Shown here: piece by piece, positions 11,609 through 22,723 of the stretch | Layout: every line of letters starts with the position of its first letter | Position numbering within the stretch: the stretch's first letter is position 1 | Assembly: GCA_977006965.1 (NCBI GenBank) | Contig: OZ345355.1 | Location: 2,356,001-2,420,000 of the forward strand | Length of the DNA: 64,000 nt | DNA from: Phymatolithon calcareum | Taxonomy: Eukaryota > Rhodophyta > Florideophyceae > Hapalidiales | Direction of reading: 5' to 3' | Translations under genes and position numbers: made by a program | The notes under the pieces: generated by a model | The model's database searches: none | Told to the model about the DNA's origin: nothing | What the model saw: only the letters and a program-made list of their open reading frames with translations

Positions 11609-12214
11609 CAGGGGAAAGTTAGAAGGGGAGTAACTCAGAATCTAGAGGTATCAAAATTGGTATTAAAAAGTACGCCTGCTTTGTACTGGGTTTTTTATGA
11701 GATTATGCTTTTTTCAAAAATATTAACGCAAATTTGAAGAATTATTGGGCAATTGAGAGTCTGCCCAATAATGGTAGCCAATCGGTAAATGCCAAGGCAG
11801 CACTTGGGCCTCACCGGATCTTTACAGTGTTCGACATGTGTATTAAATGCTGCTTGTCCTTGGCAATGGTTGGTGGCCTGTTTCTGCAGACGCCCCAAAC
11901 CCAGTTCCTAGTCACAGATCAAATGGAACGCCGGCAGACAACCGTTTAGGCATTGCTGCCCTATTTGTATTCCTCGCAATGAATTGCGTTTACTTCTGCC
12001 CAGAAAAGGTGATACCGCAAGGAAAGCAACCGGCAGTACACACTGGACCTTTTTCCACCAATGGTCAAAAAAAACCTTACACCGAATCAAGTAGAAAGAA
12101 ATATCGATCACTTTTTGATACTATACAATTTGTTTCATACAACGTTCAAATGATTTTATCATTAAAAAAGCTATGATACTCCCTCTGCGATACTCCCCTT
12201 CTAACCTTCCCCTG
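11609..12214. mobile_element. 606-bp non-autonomous CAGGGG element (MITE)
   Basis: Terminal inverted repeats of about 31 bp starting CAGGGGAAAGTTAGAAGGGG at 11609 and the complement ending at 12214 (four mismatches). Flanks GTATCGG (11602-11608) and GTAGCGG (12215-12221) could be a decayed 7-8-bp duplication. Interior is AT-rich with no credible ORF. The CAGGGG end suggests hAT relationship, but the TIR differs from the 10303 element. Confidence 0.65.
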
Positions 12215-12259
12215 GTAGCGGTCAATCTGATCGTGGAACAGTTGGACTTGCCGTATGGA

Positions 12260-13617
12260 ATTTGGTTGCGAACCGCGTTTCCCCGCGCTTGCTGTTTCGA
12301 TAACTTACTCGTGGCGCTCGTCCGAGAGGCATACGCGAGGTGGCGTGTGGACGGCGGTGGGTATGCAAGAATGACGGCTTCGGGCGTGCAGGGTGGATTG
12401 ACACAGTGAATTGGGCGCGGGGGTCTGGCAGGCATTGGGCGCAGACGAGGAGATACTCGCAAGAGGCGGTGCTAGCGCTCATAGCAGGGGGGGCGATGAC
12501 GGCTTGCATTTCACGGTCGCCTGCATCGTTAACCAATTTGGCTGCGCTCGGTTAATGGGCGGCGCGCGTGTCGACCGCGCCCGTCAGTTGCCTTGATTTT
12601 GTTACCGGAAGGGCATTCCGGTTGGCGTTCCCGTTGCGCACGAGAGGTTTTGGGCGCATGTTTGTCGCTCTGATGCGCTCGCGGTGTGCTCATGCGACCG
12701 TTGCCATTCCCCTGATTGATGCCGGTGTAGTTCCTCGCGTGTCGTGTGCGTGGAGTGTATATGAGCACGGACCACGAACGGGCAGAAAATGGGGCTGGTC
12801 AGTTGTTTTTGTAAGGTTTTATCGATATGTGCTGGTTGATTGTTGTGAAATGGTATCGGGCTGCTCGCTCGGTTTGTGATGCTGCTACCCTAGGGTAAAC
12901 ATGCCGTTTTTATTCGCGGTTGGGCTGCTGCCCTTTTTCTGCTGCTACCAGGCGCTCACGCTTGTACGCAAGATTGCATTGTATTGCATTTCACATTTTC
13001 CGTCAAATGAGCTTTGCAAGGGTTTGAAGTATCATCGGAGTTTCTCTACGTGATCAAATGTACTCCTGTGCCAAATTTTTGCAGCTTGCAGTATTAGAGG
13101 ACCGAAGACGCAAAGTTGCCGTCAATAGCGGTTTTAATTCTGATGTATCAACTGGAGCAAAATCTAATTCGTTGAGAGTGGCGGCGGATGGCTGCAACGA
13201 TGAGGTGTCAGGCGAAATGTTTCACTGATCTACATTTGGAATGTGCGTAATCGTGAAGACCCTCGGAAGTACAGTAGAGACCTCTTGTTGGAGTATTAAG
13301 GCGCGCATTATATTGTACCGTCCCGCTGTAGCAAGATACGGTACGATCAATTTCCGGTGACCTTCAGGTTTCAATTGTGGGGCAGCTTTTGAAGCCACAA
13401 GGACGAAAAGAGAGCGCTTCGAGAAGCAGATCGAATCTTGGTGCACTACGATTTCGCTGTTGCACCAATTCTCAGAATGATTCTCCGGCGCACGGTTTTG
13501 GCGTCATCATTCGGGCACTTTGTGGCGATCTGCTGACGTCTACTGCGGACATCGTGAATCTGACATATTGAGTGAGCAAGCATTCGATGCTTCTTAAAGC
13601 ATCGGTGACTTAGGCGC
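12260..13617. other. GC-rich gene-free flank of FAS1
   Basis: Positions 12260-12960 are clearly GC- and CpG-rich compared with surrounding DNA, then composition drops. Open frames exist on both strands because stops are rare there, but none has a recognisable domain. No TATA box is evident just upstream of 13618. It may contain the FAS1 promoter; this is inference. Confidence 0.4.
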
Positions 13618-14041
13618 ATGAATCATTTCCTTCATAAGGAAAACATTCGCTTCGCCATGGTTTCTCGCAATCCTTTCTTCCAGGTCCTCATCGTTGCAGC
13701 ATTCCTCATTTTCTCATCTCAAGCCGCTACGAATGTGTCTTTGACCGACATTCTCTCTCCGGCCGACAAGTCATTCGACACAGATGGTTCCAACTTCGAC
13801 ATTCTCACTCGGCTGCTCAACGTCGCCAATCTGACTGATAGCGCTATCACCATGTCGAACTACACCCTCTTCGCTCCGAATGACGCCGCTTTTGTGCGCA
13901 CTGCGAGATACATCGCTAATTTCACCGGCCCGGTGACAGATGAAGAGGCCGCCTTCGACGCCCTCGTTGCCGCCGTGTGGACGGGTGTATCTATTGGAAA
14001 TGAAACTCTTGCCGCTGTACCCCTTCTACAAACAGTGCTTC
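13618..14041 (+). pseudogene. Fasciclin (FAS1) domain protein, 5' part, split by copia
   Basis: The ATG at 13657 is preferred because it starts a good signal peptide (MVSRNPFFQVLIVAAFLIF... ending near SQA); an in-frame ATG at 13618 would add 13 residues. The ectodomain has FAS1 features: TDILSPADKSFDTDGSNFDI, then NYTLFAPNDAAFV, the H1 box of fasciclin domains, with several N-glycosylation sites (NVS, NLT, NYT, NFT, NET). The frame runs into the 5' LTR at 14042, so the native protein cannot be made from this allele without removing 7.2 kb. Family role: cell-adhesion or cell-wall/extracellular-matrix proteins. Confidence 0.9.
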
Positions 14042-15611
14042 TGTCGCAACACGCAATCGAGGAACGAGGATGGTCGAGAATACATGAGAAGGCTATTGAC
14101 TGCAGATGTGTTCTATCTCAATTTCATGGACGAACAAAGGGCGAAAGATTATCAATATTGAGTTTACGCTCCAGCTTTACGCCATAGAATCGGTGTAAGA
14201 TATCGTGGCATGCTACTACGAATTCTTAATGGCAGCGAATAGCGTGGAGGGCAAATAGGTATTTTCGTACATGATCGACACCCAACACATGAAAATGTTG
14301 AGCACGTCATGCATAGGTGTAGCGCCCGCTGTTATGTCGCTGTCCCAAGGCGGTCTCTTTTTCCTCTCGCGACTGTACGCCGCACAACTGTGATCTCGAT
14401 AGTCATGCTGCTCGTAGTAGGTGATCTGTTGGGCCATACTTGCACGTGTCTCTCGTGTGTCTATGCGCTGCATCGCTGTCTTTTGCGTAGGTTGTAGTAT
14501 ATAAGCTAGTTAGTTCCTTCCTCTGAGTAAAGGAAGGTGGGGGAGTTCTGGATTTCGGCTCGATTGCTTGGATCAAGCACGCGCAATGTTCGCCTGACAG
14601 TCCCTTCGACCACGCGGAGTCGGAGCTCTTCCCAACCTTCTTGGACGCAACCGTTTCGGCGCGCAAGCCAGTGCGTCGACAACCGCGTTCAAGTTCCCCT
14701 TTCCCTTTTTCGTGCGTCCGTGCGAAGGTCGACGGCCAAGCCATGGTCGCCGCCTAAAGACGGCGTCGTTTTCTCCTTCCTTTCTCTTTTGCCTTTCGTC
14801 ATGTCGTAAGCGGCGCAGTGGACGTCCGTTCGACTAGTCTCCACACTTATTCTTCTCCGTTTCCTCGAAGGCCCGCGCTCGTGTTCGTCCGCACGATCGC
14901 TGGAGTTACCGTATGGCAATCTTGCCCGTTTTGTGTTGCAAGTTGCGCTTATCATCTGGACCTAAGTGCTCCTCACGTCGAGCTTCCGAGGCCCTGTTCG
15001 GCGTAGCCTCGCCCTCGTATCTCATCCATGCGACCGCTTGTGTTCCCGCAAAGCTGTGGAGTGTCCTCCGTGACCTGCATTACCGACTTCGCCCTGGTTC
15101 AAGTCGCGTCTATCTCTATTCACCCTCATCTACCTCGTCAAGCTTCTGAAGCCCTGTTCGGCGTAGCCTTGCGCTCGTGTTCTACGTTCACGACCGCTTG
15201 CGTTCCCGCAAAGCCATGGAGTACTACGATGGTGGACGCCTATTTTGTCCGCTGGTCTGGAGGTTTTGTTTGCTTGTCTTTCTTTCCTTCTCTTTCGTCT
15301 TGTCTCTCCCGCTCTTTTCGTCTCTCTCCTCTCTTGGACTTTTCTCTCCCATGTGGCGTCGGGTTCTTTGGAGCCTGGCGCTACAATAGGATCCGCGCCT
15401 CAGAACTAGTATAAATAAAATTCCCAACAGGCGCTGCTCTCAATCTGGGCACGTCGAAGGTAAGAAACAAACTCAACGTCAAACAGAATGCTGCAGAAGT
15501 AACCGCACGGCTTTAGCCAGTTACTGCTGCAAAGAGGGTTTGAGTCTCGCACGGGTGCAGTTTGCACCCAAGACTCAAGTCTTGTGCCAACAATTTGTTG
15601 GTGTAGTGACA
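14042..15611 (+). repeat. Copia 5' LTR (long form, 1570 bp)
   Basis: Contains a 1,073-bp block (about 14318-15390) absent from the 3' LTR. The block carries the TATA box (14498), a ~160-bp imperfect tandem duplication (starting about 14977 and 15137, with shared CCCTGTTCGGCGTAGCC), and a long pyrimidine tract (about 15268-15350). ATAAATAAAA at about 15410 could serve as poly(A) signal. The block's ends can be read as GT...AG. Confidence 0.85.
14498..14505 (+). promoter_or_regulatory. TATA box in copia 5' LTR
   Basis: TATATAAG inside the LTR block that the 3' LTR lacks. It is the best core-promoter candidate for the element and would start transcripts near 14530. Confidence 0.5.
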
Positions 15612-15636
15612 GTTATAACTTAACACTCACACAATT

Positions 15637-18600
15637 ATGGCACCAGCCATTACTCCGGCTGTGTTGAAGGCGTTCTCATCAAGAATTGCCACACGCCTGA
15701 ATTTTGTTGAGAAGAATGACGTTATCGTCATGAATGCATATGAGGCTATCAAGAGTATTTTGGAAAGCACGTTTCTGGAGAGCAAAGATTATGCGATGAC
15801 AATCGCAGAATGTTTCCCTCCGGATATACTTTTTCATCGAAACATCGCAGAAAGTGAAGGAAGAAACTTCTACTCCTTACTTTTGGACATCGTTAAGGCA
15901 ACAGGATCCCAAGTTGTTCAATCCCGCAGCACACCTATGCCTATGAAACTGGCAAAGATACTATACGAGTCGCCAGATTCATCGGAGATATCTGCAGAAG
16001 ACCAGCTACTTGAGAAGCAACTGATGACCGCTGCAACTAAAGCGTATGGACTCATCAACATTCCTTTGGCTCCACGTTCTAATGACACTATCCGTTCTGT
16101 CAGGAGAAATGGATTAATTGAACTGGATCGCGCCTCCTTTCGATCCGAAACCATACAGGAAGGAAATCCAGGCCCTGAAGAAGCATTTCGTGTTACTACG
16201 GAGAATATTGTGGGACCGTCACATCAATTTGCAGAACCGGCAGATAATGTTCCTCATGCACCCAGATACACTACTGAGCAAATGAATTCTGCCATTGAGT
16301 TACAGCAAGGTAGAGAAATGACAACACCACCCCATAGAAACGGATTCGAACATCCCAATGAGTTCTCTACCCGCAGTCATGTTCAAAGTCATGTTTCCCG
16401 CACCAAGTCATCATTCATTTCCACCCTCATGAAGATGAAAGAGAAAGCAGAGAATCTATTCACAGGCACTGACAGACGATCATGGGCAAGTCATTTGCAG
16501 AATTTTATAGCAATGGCAAAGTCACATGATATCATTGCACATGATATTCTCTTTGAAATGGTTCAGTGGACTCTTGGACATGGACCAAAAATGTGTTGGG
16601 AGCGATATTCAAAAGACTTCGGTGCACACTGGGAGGGATTTCTTGACGTTATGAATAAGAAATACAACTCCTGCATTGTTCATGCGCGCACAAGGGATGA
16701 GATATTAGCAATTACGTTGCTTAATGAACTTAAAAAGCCCGATGAAGGACCACGGAACACGCGAAACAGCAGAGCTGTGACAAGAACGGTGAATTCGATT
16801 CTTCTTTTGGCAAAAGACTTACCAGAGGAGGAACGAACTGACAATCACTTGCTTGGGTTTCTAAGAATGGCTATTCGTGGCGTGGGATTCACTAAATTTG
16901 CCCAAATTTCTTTGGCAAATGAAGAAAAGACATTTGATGACCTCTCGTTGTCTATTCAGACGGCGGCTCAAGTAGAGGACACTCATCTAGGGGCTTCCGG
17001 TTCCAGTGCACAGTCGAGGACTTATAAAGCTCATCATACGGATGTGCTCAGTGATCTTATGGACGAAATCGAACCAGAACAGTTTGAACAATACGATGTC
17101 CATTACACAGATCGACTTTTTGGGCGTGTTCCAAATAAGCGTTCGAAAAAGTGTGGTAATAACAAGACGCAGAATGGGAGCTGGAAAGGAAAAGTACTGC
17201 AGTGCTATGATTGCAAATCCACAAAGCACCTCAAGTTTCACAAAGACTGTCCGGCGGAAGCCGTACGAAGAGCTAAAGGAGGAACCATTCTATCTGGTGT
17301 TAAAAGACAGTTATCACACGGTGCTGCAACTGCAGAAGTACTTATGTGTCTTGCAATTGCACTGGAAGACGCGACTAATGCTGAATGCTCAGAGACTGTT
17401 GAGACCACGGATTTGCCCGAACCAATTCAGGTGAACTTTAATCGGGAACTTGACATATCGAGAGAAATGCAGTATAATCTTGATTCAGACGAGGAACTAT
17501 TTGAAAACAACTTCGGAGAGCGAGTGGCTCATTCCATCAGTGGATCACTAGACCACAACATATATCATTGCAAATTCACTGGCAAAACGTATCCCGGTAC
17601 TACATTCATACCGAGTAATGCCAAAGTTAATGGAAATGTCCCTGTATCTTTTGGAACATCTCTTAAGGTATCATGTGTGCATAACGCATCAATGTCAAGA
17701 AATTCACGGTCAGCTGCGTCATTTCAAGGTGCAGTCGTGGATACTGGAGCTGCTAAGTCCTGCATTGGACTAAATCAAGCAAAAGCATACGCGGCTTGGA
17801 GTGGAAAGAAAATTGAAACTGAGAAATCTTTTCACAGTTTCAAATTTGGAGATGTTGTACATCGCTCACTCGGAAAGTTCGACTTGACTCTACCTACTCC
17901 TACAGGAGGAATTTCTATAGCGGCGGACATAATTGCTGCAGAAGTGCCACTCCTGCTTGGCCTAGATGTTTTGGATCATCATTATCTTTTGGCCGACACT
18001 CGCATTAACCAGCTTGTACATCCCGATTGGACGCTTCCAATTGTACGAGACGAAGGTCACTTGTGGGTAAGGTGGACATCAAGAGTCCAATACACGAAAA
18101 CCCAACTTGAAAAACTTCACAGGCATTACAGACATCCGTCATCTTCTAAGCTATACGCACTATTGAAACGTGTGGACGGAAATAATCTTCCGGCTAGCAC
18201 GCTACAAACGCTAAAGGAGATCCAAAAGTCATGTGATCCATGTCAAGTGGTCGATCGAAAACAGATGCTGTTTCAAGTTGGCTCCGCTGACTCAAGCGAC
18301 ATTGTGTTTAATCGTGAAATCGCCATGGATATTCTTAAGATTGACGGCAAAAGTGTGTTGCATGTGATTGATGTTGGAACCCATTTTGGGGCTGCAAAAT
18401 TTCTGGAGAGTGAAGATACGCAGTCTGTCTGGAAGGCACTTATGCAATGCTGGGTTCTCGCTTATGCTGGTCAGCCTGATATATATATCACAGATCAGGG
18501 TTCTGTCTTCACATCTGACGAATGGCAAAAACTTGCAGATGAGGATGGAGTCGTACTCAAATTCTCAGGAGTACAACATCACAATGGAATAAGTATTTGT

Positions 18601-20709
18601 GAAAGATATCATGGTCCACTACGCGCAATATACCGAAAAGTGGAGATCGAATGTCCTAACATGGAACCTGATTTTGTACTGCAAACATCAGTCAAGGCGA
18701 TGAATGACGTGATGGGTCCTGAGGGACTTGTTCCATCTATGTTGGTATTTGGCATTATGCCTAGATACTCCCCCGCCGGAATGGGTGCAGTCCTCCCATC
18801 ACAGACGGAAAGAATCAAGGCAATCAACACCGCACGGGATTCATTTTTCCGAATCGTCAATAAGCTTCGCATTCAGAGAGCTTTAAGATCACGCATTCCA
18901 CAATCTGCAGATATATCGTACAAGGAGGGTGACCTTGTACGAGTTTACAGAGAAGATACTAATGGATACTCTGCGCCTGTCAAAATTGTTTCCGTTGATG
19001 AGAGCACGAAAATGGTTACTGTTGAGTTCAAGCCAGGATTGCTACAGTTATATTCAATAACTCAAGTCAAACCTTATCACGGAGCACCCGCTGAAGCAGA
19101 AAAAACGGTTGAAAATATTTCATCCGGTATCGGCCCTTGGTGTCGAAACTATGTGAGAAGGGACAATTTTCAGGTCAATATCACTGAGGTTATTGAAGGA
19201 AGAGATCCTCGATCTAAATCACCAAAGATGATGGCCGCAATTGACAAGGAAATCAAAGGTCTTATGGACAGAGGAACCTTCAAAATTGTTTTAAAAGAAG
19301 AAGTTCCGGAAAATGCAAACATCTTAAAGGGGAGGATGTTATTATCAACCAAAGACGCAAACACTAATGAGGAGAGATACAAAGCTCGATTCGTTATTGG
19401 TGGGCATCGTGATAAGGACAAGGCAAGTCTTGTACATGCGTCACCCAATTTGAGACAAGATTCCGCCAGAATGCTATTGGCAATAGCTTCCATAATGGGT
19501 TTTGAAGTGTGGACTGAGGACATTGCACAAGCATACCTACAATCATCAACCGACCTCATGAGGGAGATTTATTTGGATGCGTCGAAAGAATTCTGTTTGA
19601 ATCCAGGACAAATTCTGCGCCTAATGAAACCGTTATATGGTCTTTCAGATTCTGGGGACAGATGGCACTACACTCTAAAATCGAATCACTTGAAAGATTT
19701 GCAGATGATTCCAACGACCGGTGATATCAGTCTGTACGCGAAACATATCGGTGAAAGACTCTCAGGTCTCTCGGGAATATATGTGGACGACACTCTTCAA
19801 ACTGGAGATGAAGACTTTAAAAAATGGACGCAGAAAACTGGGCAAAGATTCGATTCAACTCCTCGGAAATATGGAAGTGCAAAGTTTGCTGGTATGGAGT
19901 TCTGTCAAAATGAGAATCGGGATGAGATCACAATCAGCATGAGCAATTATATCAAGAAATTGGAATTGGTTTCGGTTCCCTGCTTTTTTGATGTTTATCG
20001 GTCTACACGTGCGCAACTCGCCTGGACAGTTCACTGCCGACCTGATGTTGCCTGTGCAGTGGCTATGTGCTCACAAGTCACGGAAAAGATGTTCGATCCG
20101 ATTGAGGATGCTAAACAGCTGAACAGAATTACTCGGCATTTGAAGAAGCACGATCTGAAAATCAAGTATCCGAAGCTCGATCGTAAATCTCTTCACATTC
20201 GGGCATATGCGGACGCTAGTCATGCAAACAACAGAGATCTATCCTCTCAACTCGGAATCGTAATCACTCTTTGCGACTCTTCCAATAAGTGCTCTGTCAT
20301 CGCTTTTCGGTCTTATAAGTGTCAAAGGATTACAAGGTCCGCACTCGCATCAGAATGTCATGCTTTGGCTGATTGTTTCGACTTTCCTATGATGATGAAG
20401 CATGATCTCGAATCGGTGTTTCGACAAAGCATTCCTATTCAAATGATGACTGACAGCAAATCATTGTTCGATGTCATCGTCAAATCTGGCAAAACTGCAG
20501 AAAGAAGACTAATGATTGATATTGAAGCTTGCAGACAAGCTTACGAACGTTTTGAAATTGCGGATATAGGTTTGGTGAGCTCTGAGTACAATCTTGCCGA
20601 CTGCATGACTAAAATCATGCTTCCTAAACAGCTAATGGACGTCATGAGCTCGGGACATCTTAATCATCCGATTAAGCAGTGGATAATTCGCACTGAGGAG
20701 GAATCCTAA
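15637..20709 (+). CDS. Copia gag-pol polyprotein, 1690 aa, intact
   Basis: One frame from ATG at 15637. Gag occupies about residues 1-520; a knuckle CYDCKSTKHLKFHKDC (about 522-537) has C-x2-C-x4-H-x6-C, a wider last spacing than the canonical CCHC. Aspartic protease VVDTGAAKSCIG lies near 700. Integrase has an HHCC-like segment (about 826-875) and a D-D-E triad near 896, 951 (ITDQGS) and 988. Reverse transcriptase spans about 1210-1460 with RYKARFVIGG, EDIAQAYLQ and the catalytic YVDD near 1382. RNase H follows (YADASH, SECHAL, MTDSKSL, LADCMTK, about 1523-1665). Domain order protease-integrase-RT-RNase H defines copia. No frameshift or stop is present, so it may be competent or very recently so. 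No gag-pol frameshift is needed, as usual in copia. Confidence 0.97.
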   Translation: MAPAITPAVLKAFSSRIATRLNFVEKNDVIVMNAYEAIKSILESTFLESKDYAMTIAECFPPDILFHRNIAESEGRNFYSLLLDIVKATGSQVVQSRSTPMPMKLAKILYESPDSSEISAEDQLLEKQLMTAATKAYGLINIPLAPRSNDTIRSVRRNGLIELDRASFRSETIQEGNPGPEEAFRVTTENIVGPSHQFAEPADNVPHAPRYTTEQMNSAIELQQGREMTTPPHRNGFEHPNEFSTRSHVQSHVSRTKSSFISTLMKMKEKAENLFTGTDRRSWASHLQNFIAMAKSHDIIAHDILFEMVQWTLGHGPKMCWERYSKDFGAHWEGFLDVMNKKYNSCIVHARTRDEILAITLLNELKKPDEGPRNTRNSRAVTRTVNSILLLAKDLPEEERTDNHLLGFLRMAIRGVGFTKFAQISLANEEKTFDDLSLSIQTAAQVEDTHLGASGSSAQSRTYKAHHTDVLSDLMDEIEPEQFEQYDVHYTDRLFGRVPNKRSKKCGNNKTQNGSWKGKVLQCYDCKSTKHLKFHKDCPAEAVRRAKGGTILSGVKRQLSHGAATAEVLMCLAIALEDATNAECSETVETTDLPEPIQVNFNRELDISREMQYNLDSDEELFENNFGERVAHSISGSLDHNIYHCKFTGKTYPGTTFIPSNAKVNGNVPVSFGTSLKVSCVHNASMSRNSRSAASFQGAVVDTGAAKSCIGLNQAKAYAAWSGKKIETEKSFHSFKFGDVVHRSLGKFDLTLPTPTGGISIAADIIAAEVPLLLGLDVLDHHYLLADTRINQLVHPDWTLPIVRDEGHLWVRWTSRVQYTKTQLEKLHRHYRHPSSSKLYALLKRVDGNNLPASTLQTLKEIQKSCDPCQVVDRKQMLFQVGSADSSDIVFNREIAMDILKIDGKSVLHVIDVGTHFGAAKFLESEDTQSVWKALMQCWVLAYAGQPDIYITDQGSVFTSDEWQKLADEDGVVLKFSGVQHHNGISICERYHGPLRAIYRKVEIECPNMEPDFVLQTSVKAMNDVMGPEGLVPSMLVFGIMPRYSPAGMGAVLPSQTERIKAINTARDSFFRIVNKLRIQRALRSRIPQSADISYKEGDLVRVYREDTNGYSAPVKIVSVDESTKMVTVEFKPGLLQLYSITQVKPYHGAPAEAEKTVENISSGIGPWCRNYVRRDNFQVNITEVIEGRDPRSKSPKMMAAIDKEIKGLMDRGTFKIVLKEEVPENANILKGRMLLSTKDANTNEERYKARFVIGGHRDKDKASLVHASPNLRQDSARMLLAIASIMGFEVWTEDIAQAYLQSSTDLMREIYLDASKEFCLNPGQILRLMKPLYGLSDSGDRWHYTLKSNHLKDLQMIPTTGDISLYAKHIGERLSGLSGIYVDDTLQTGDEDFKKWTQKTGQRFDSTPRKYGSAKFAGMEFCQNENRDEITISMSNYIKKLELVSVPCFFDVYRSTRAQLAWTVHCRPDVACAVAMCSQVTEKMFDPIEDAKQLNRITRHLKKHDLKIKYPKLDRKSLHIRAYADASHANNRDLSSQLGIVITLCDSSNKCSVIAFRSYKCQRITRSALASECHALADCFDFPMMMKHDLESVFRQSIPIQMMTDSKSLFDVIVKSGKTAERRLMIDIEACRQAYERFEIADIGLVSSEYNLADCMTKIMLPKQLMDVMSSGHLNHPIKQWIIRTEEES

Positions 20710-20747
20710 TATCAACCATGTCATGTATCTCGACAAAGAATGGGGTG

Positions 20748-21244
20748 TGTCGCAACACGCAATCGAGGAACGAGGATGGTCGAGAATACATGAGAAGGCT
20801 ATTGACTGCAGATGTGTTCTATCTCAATTTCATGGACGAACAAAGGGCGAAAGATTATCAATATTGAGTTTACGCTCCAGCTTTACGCCATAGAATCGGT
20901 GTAAGATATCGTGGCATGCTACTACGAATTCTTAATGGCAGCGAATAGCGTGGAGGGCAAATAGGTATTTTCGTACATGATCGACACCCAACACATGAAA
21001 ATGTTGAGCACGTCATGCATAGGATCCGCGCCTCAGAATTAGTATAAATAAAATTCCCAACAGGCGCTGCTCTCAATCTGGGCACGTCGAAGGTAAGAAA
21101 CAAACTCAACGTCAAACAGAATGCTGCAGAAGTAACCGCACGGCTTTAGCCAGCTACTGCTGCAAAGAGGGTTTGAGTCTCGCACGGGTGCAGTTTGCAC
21201 CCAAGACTCAAGTCTTGTGCCAACAATTTGTTGGTGTAGTGACA
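20748..21244 (+). repeat. Copia 3' LTR (short form, 497 bp)
   Basis: Matches the first 276 bp and last 221 bp of the 5' LTR. The join is at ATAGG (21019-21023), a 5-mer that flanks the missing block in the 5' LTR (14313-14317 and 15386-15390). It lacks the TATA box. Confidence 0.9.
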
Positions 21245-21249
21245 GCTTC

Positions 21250-21530
21250 TGTACCATGCCGTGAGTGGTTCCGTGACTTCGGATATGTTGTTAAACAACT
21301 TGGCTATCGTGAGCACTCTTGCTGCAGACGGGTTGCTTCGCTTCCTTAATGTGGGGACGGGAGAGCTCGTGGAAAAAAGCCCAGGAACGCCAAATCCCGT
21401 TTTCGTATCTGAAATGGTAGATATTAAGGTCAAGAATGATGTTGTTGTTCATGTCATTGATGCGGTGTTGATTCCTTTGCCCGTGGAGGTTTCGTTGAAG
21501 AAGCTGTTTTGTGGCTCCGATGGCGCGTAA
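21250..21530 (+). pseudogene. FAS1 domain protein, 3' part
   Basis: Continues the gene cut at 14041 with no frame change once one copy of GCTTC is counted: 385 + 281 nt from ATG 13657 gives 222 codons including stop. The continuation shows the second fasciclin signature, LYHAVSGSVTSDML and later NDVVVHVIDAVLIP (H2-like box), then a short C-terminal tail ending at the TAA at 21528. No GPI signal or membrane helix is visible, so the ancestral product was probably a small secreted one-domain FAS1 protein of about 221 aa. Confidence 0.9.
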
Positions 21531-21755
21531 TGTAGAGATGGAGCCAAGACCCATAAGTTTATGTTTTTGCAAGAGCTGATATTGCGGCAATGAAAACGAC
21601 AGTTAGGAGCGTTGGTTCCGTTGAATCCCAAAAGTTACCCCTCATGTTTTAACTATGAATAGCTCTGAAAAAGTAATAGGCGTATTGCCGTTGATATTTA
21701 TATCAGCCATGTAAAGTGTACGGGTCCAATACACCACGTAGAGCTCCTTATCGAG

Positions 21756-22580
21756 ATTATGCTGGCCCTAGGAAAGTTGCCCCAAGCGTCAGCAGATGCG
21801 CTGGTAACTATTAAATAAAAATCTAATTTTCTTCTTCTTCCATAAATCCATTTAATTACGAATTGAAGAAGAAGAGAAGGAAGATTTTTCTTTAAAAGTT
21901 ACCGACGCATCTGCTAACGATTGTGGCAACTTTCCTAGGGCCTTTGGTGTCACGGCCATGATTGAGCTGGTCGTGCTCCAATGCATTCTATCTTCATCCA
22001 AGATTAGTCCTGAAATTGAATATGAATGTAAGCGACTAACTAGAGCACTTTTTGGGAGAGAAATACGAATCACTGATATACTGAATAGACAAACTACGTT
22101 AGCTTAGAAAATCGTGCAAAAGCGGCCCAATTACTCTTGAAGAGAGGACTTGGGAGCTTTAAAAAATAAATCAGCCCTTTTCTAGGGCCAAAACGTTTTG
22201 GCTGGATTCTGTCTCGGAAGAATTTCTTTTTCGTTGGTGCAATAGGATTCAGTACAGTAGCGTACGAAAACCCACGTCTGGTCTTCTTTGGGACCCTGAG
22301 GGGGGAAATTACTTCTTTGTCCTGCGGCACGCGGTGATTTCAAGTTCCGGTTAGTCCTTACTTGTTCACATCCTGAAACATGGTTAGGAGCTTTTCGAGT
22401 GCTCGCCTAGTCCAGGCGCTGTCCTCTTTGGAGAGTCTGTCCCTTGCGAGGCCATTATCACGTCTTCGACGGCATCTTTCCCACATTGGCCAGTGAACTT
22501 GATAAGGGCTGTAGATATTTTTTTTAACTTTTTAGTTATTTATTTGAAAGCACTAATTAGGGCCCGTTCGCTGACCCCCT
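21756..22580. repeat. Cluster of LINE C, B and G 3' ends
   Basis: In order: LINE C end (+, 21756-21842) and LINE C end (-, 21857-21942) facing tail to tail; LINE B end (+, 21950-22170) with EYECKRLTRALFGREIRI; LINE C end plus last codons (-, 22177-22516); and a LINE G-like tail (-, about 22517-22570) matching CTTTCAAATAAACAACTAA at 10000. All are 5'-truncated. Confidence 0.7.
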
Positions 22581-22723
22581 AACAGCGACCTGTTGGGCAA
22601 GATGTTATTAGATAATTACAGGACAAGGTCCATGTGTGATACTGTCAATGGCTAGCAAGCCCAAGTGATTTTGCCACGTATAAGACGGGGAACGTTTTGA
22701 GTCTGTTCTTGGCGCTGCTGTGA

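Larger units (their letters stand above)
14042..21244 (+). mobile_element. Copia-superfamily LTR retrotransposon inserted in FAS1
   Basis: Ends are TGTCGC at 14042 and GTGACA at 21244, flanked by a perfect 5-bp duplication GCTTC (14037-14041, 21245-21249). The 5' LTR is 14042-15611 and the 3' LTR 20748-21244. A purine-rich tract AAAGAATGGGGTG lies just before the 3' LTR. No primer-binding site complementary to initiator tRNA-Met was recognised after 15611. Aside from one missing 1,073-bp block the LTRs differ at only about two positions that I can see, so insertion is recent. It carries one uninterrupted gag-pol. Confidence 0.95.

Noticed and set aside
12260-12960. Genes in the GC-rich block
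   Set aside because: Long frames on all strands arise from few stop codons; none has a domain, signal peptide or consistent codon pattern.
14042-14187. FAS1 protein continuing to a stop at 14187
   Set aside because: Everything after 14041 is copia LTR sequence, identical to 20748 onward; the true continuation is at 21250.
14281-14420. Captured LINE zinc-knuckle coding piece in the copia LTR (THENVEHVMHRC)
   Set aside because: One short resemblance on a frame with stops; too weak to call.
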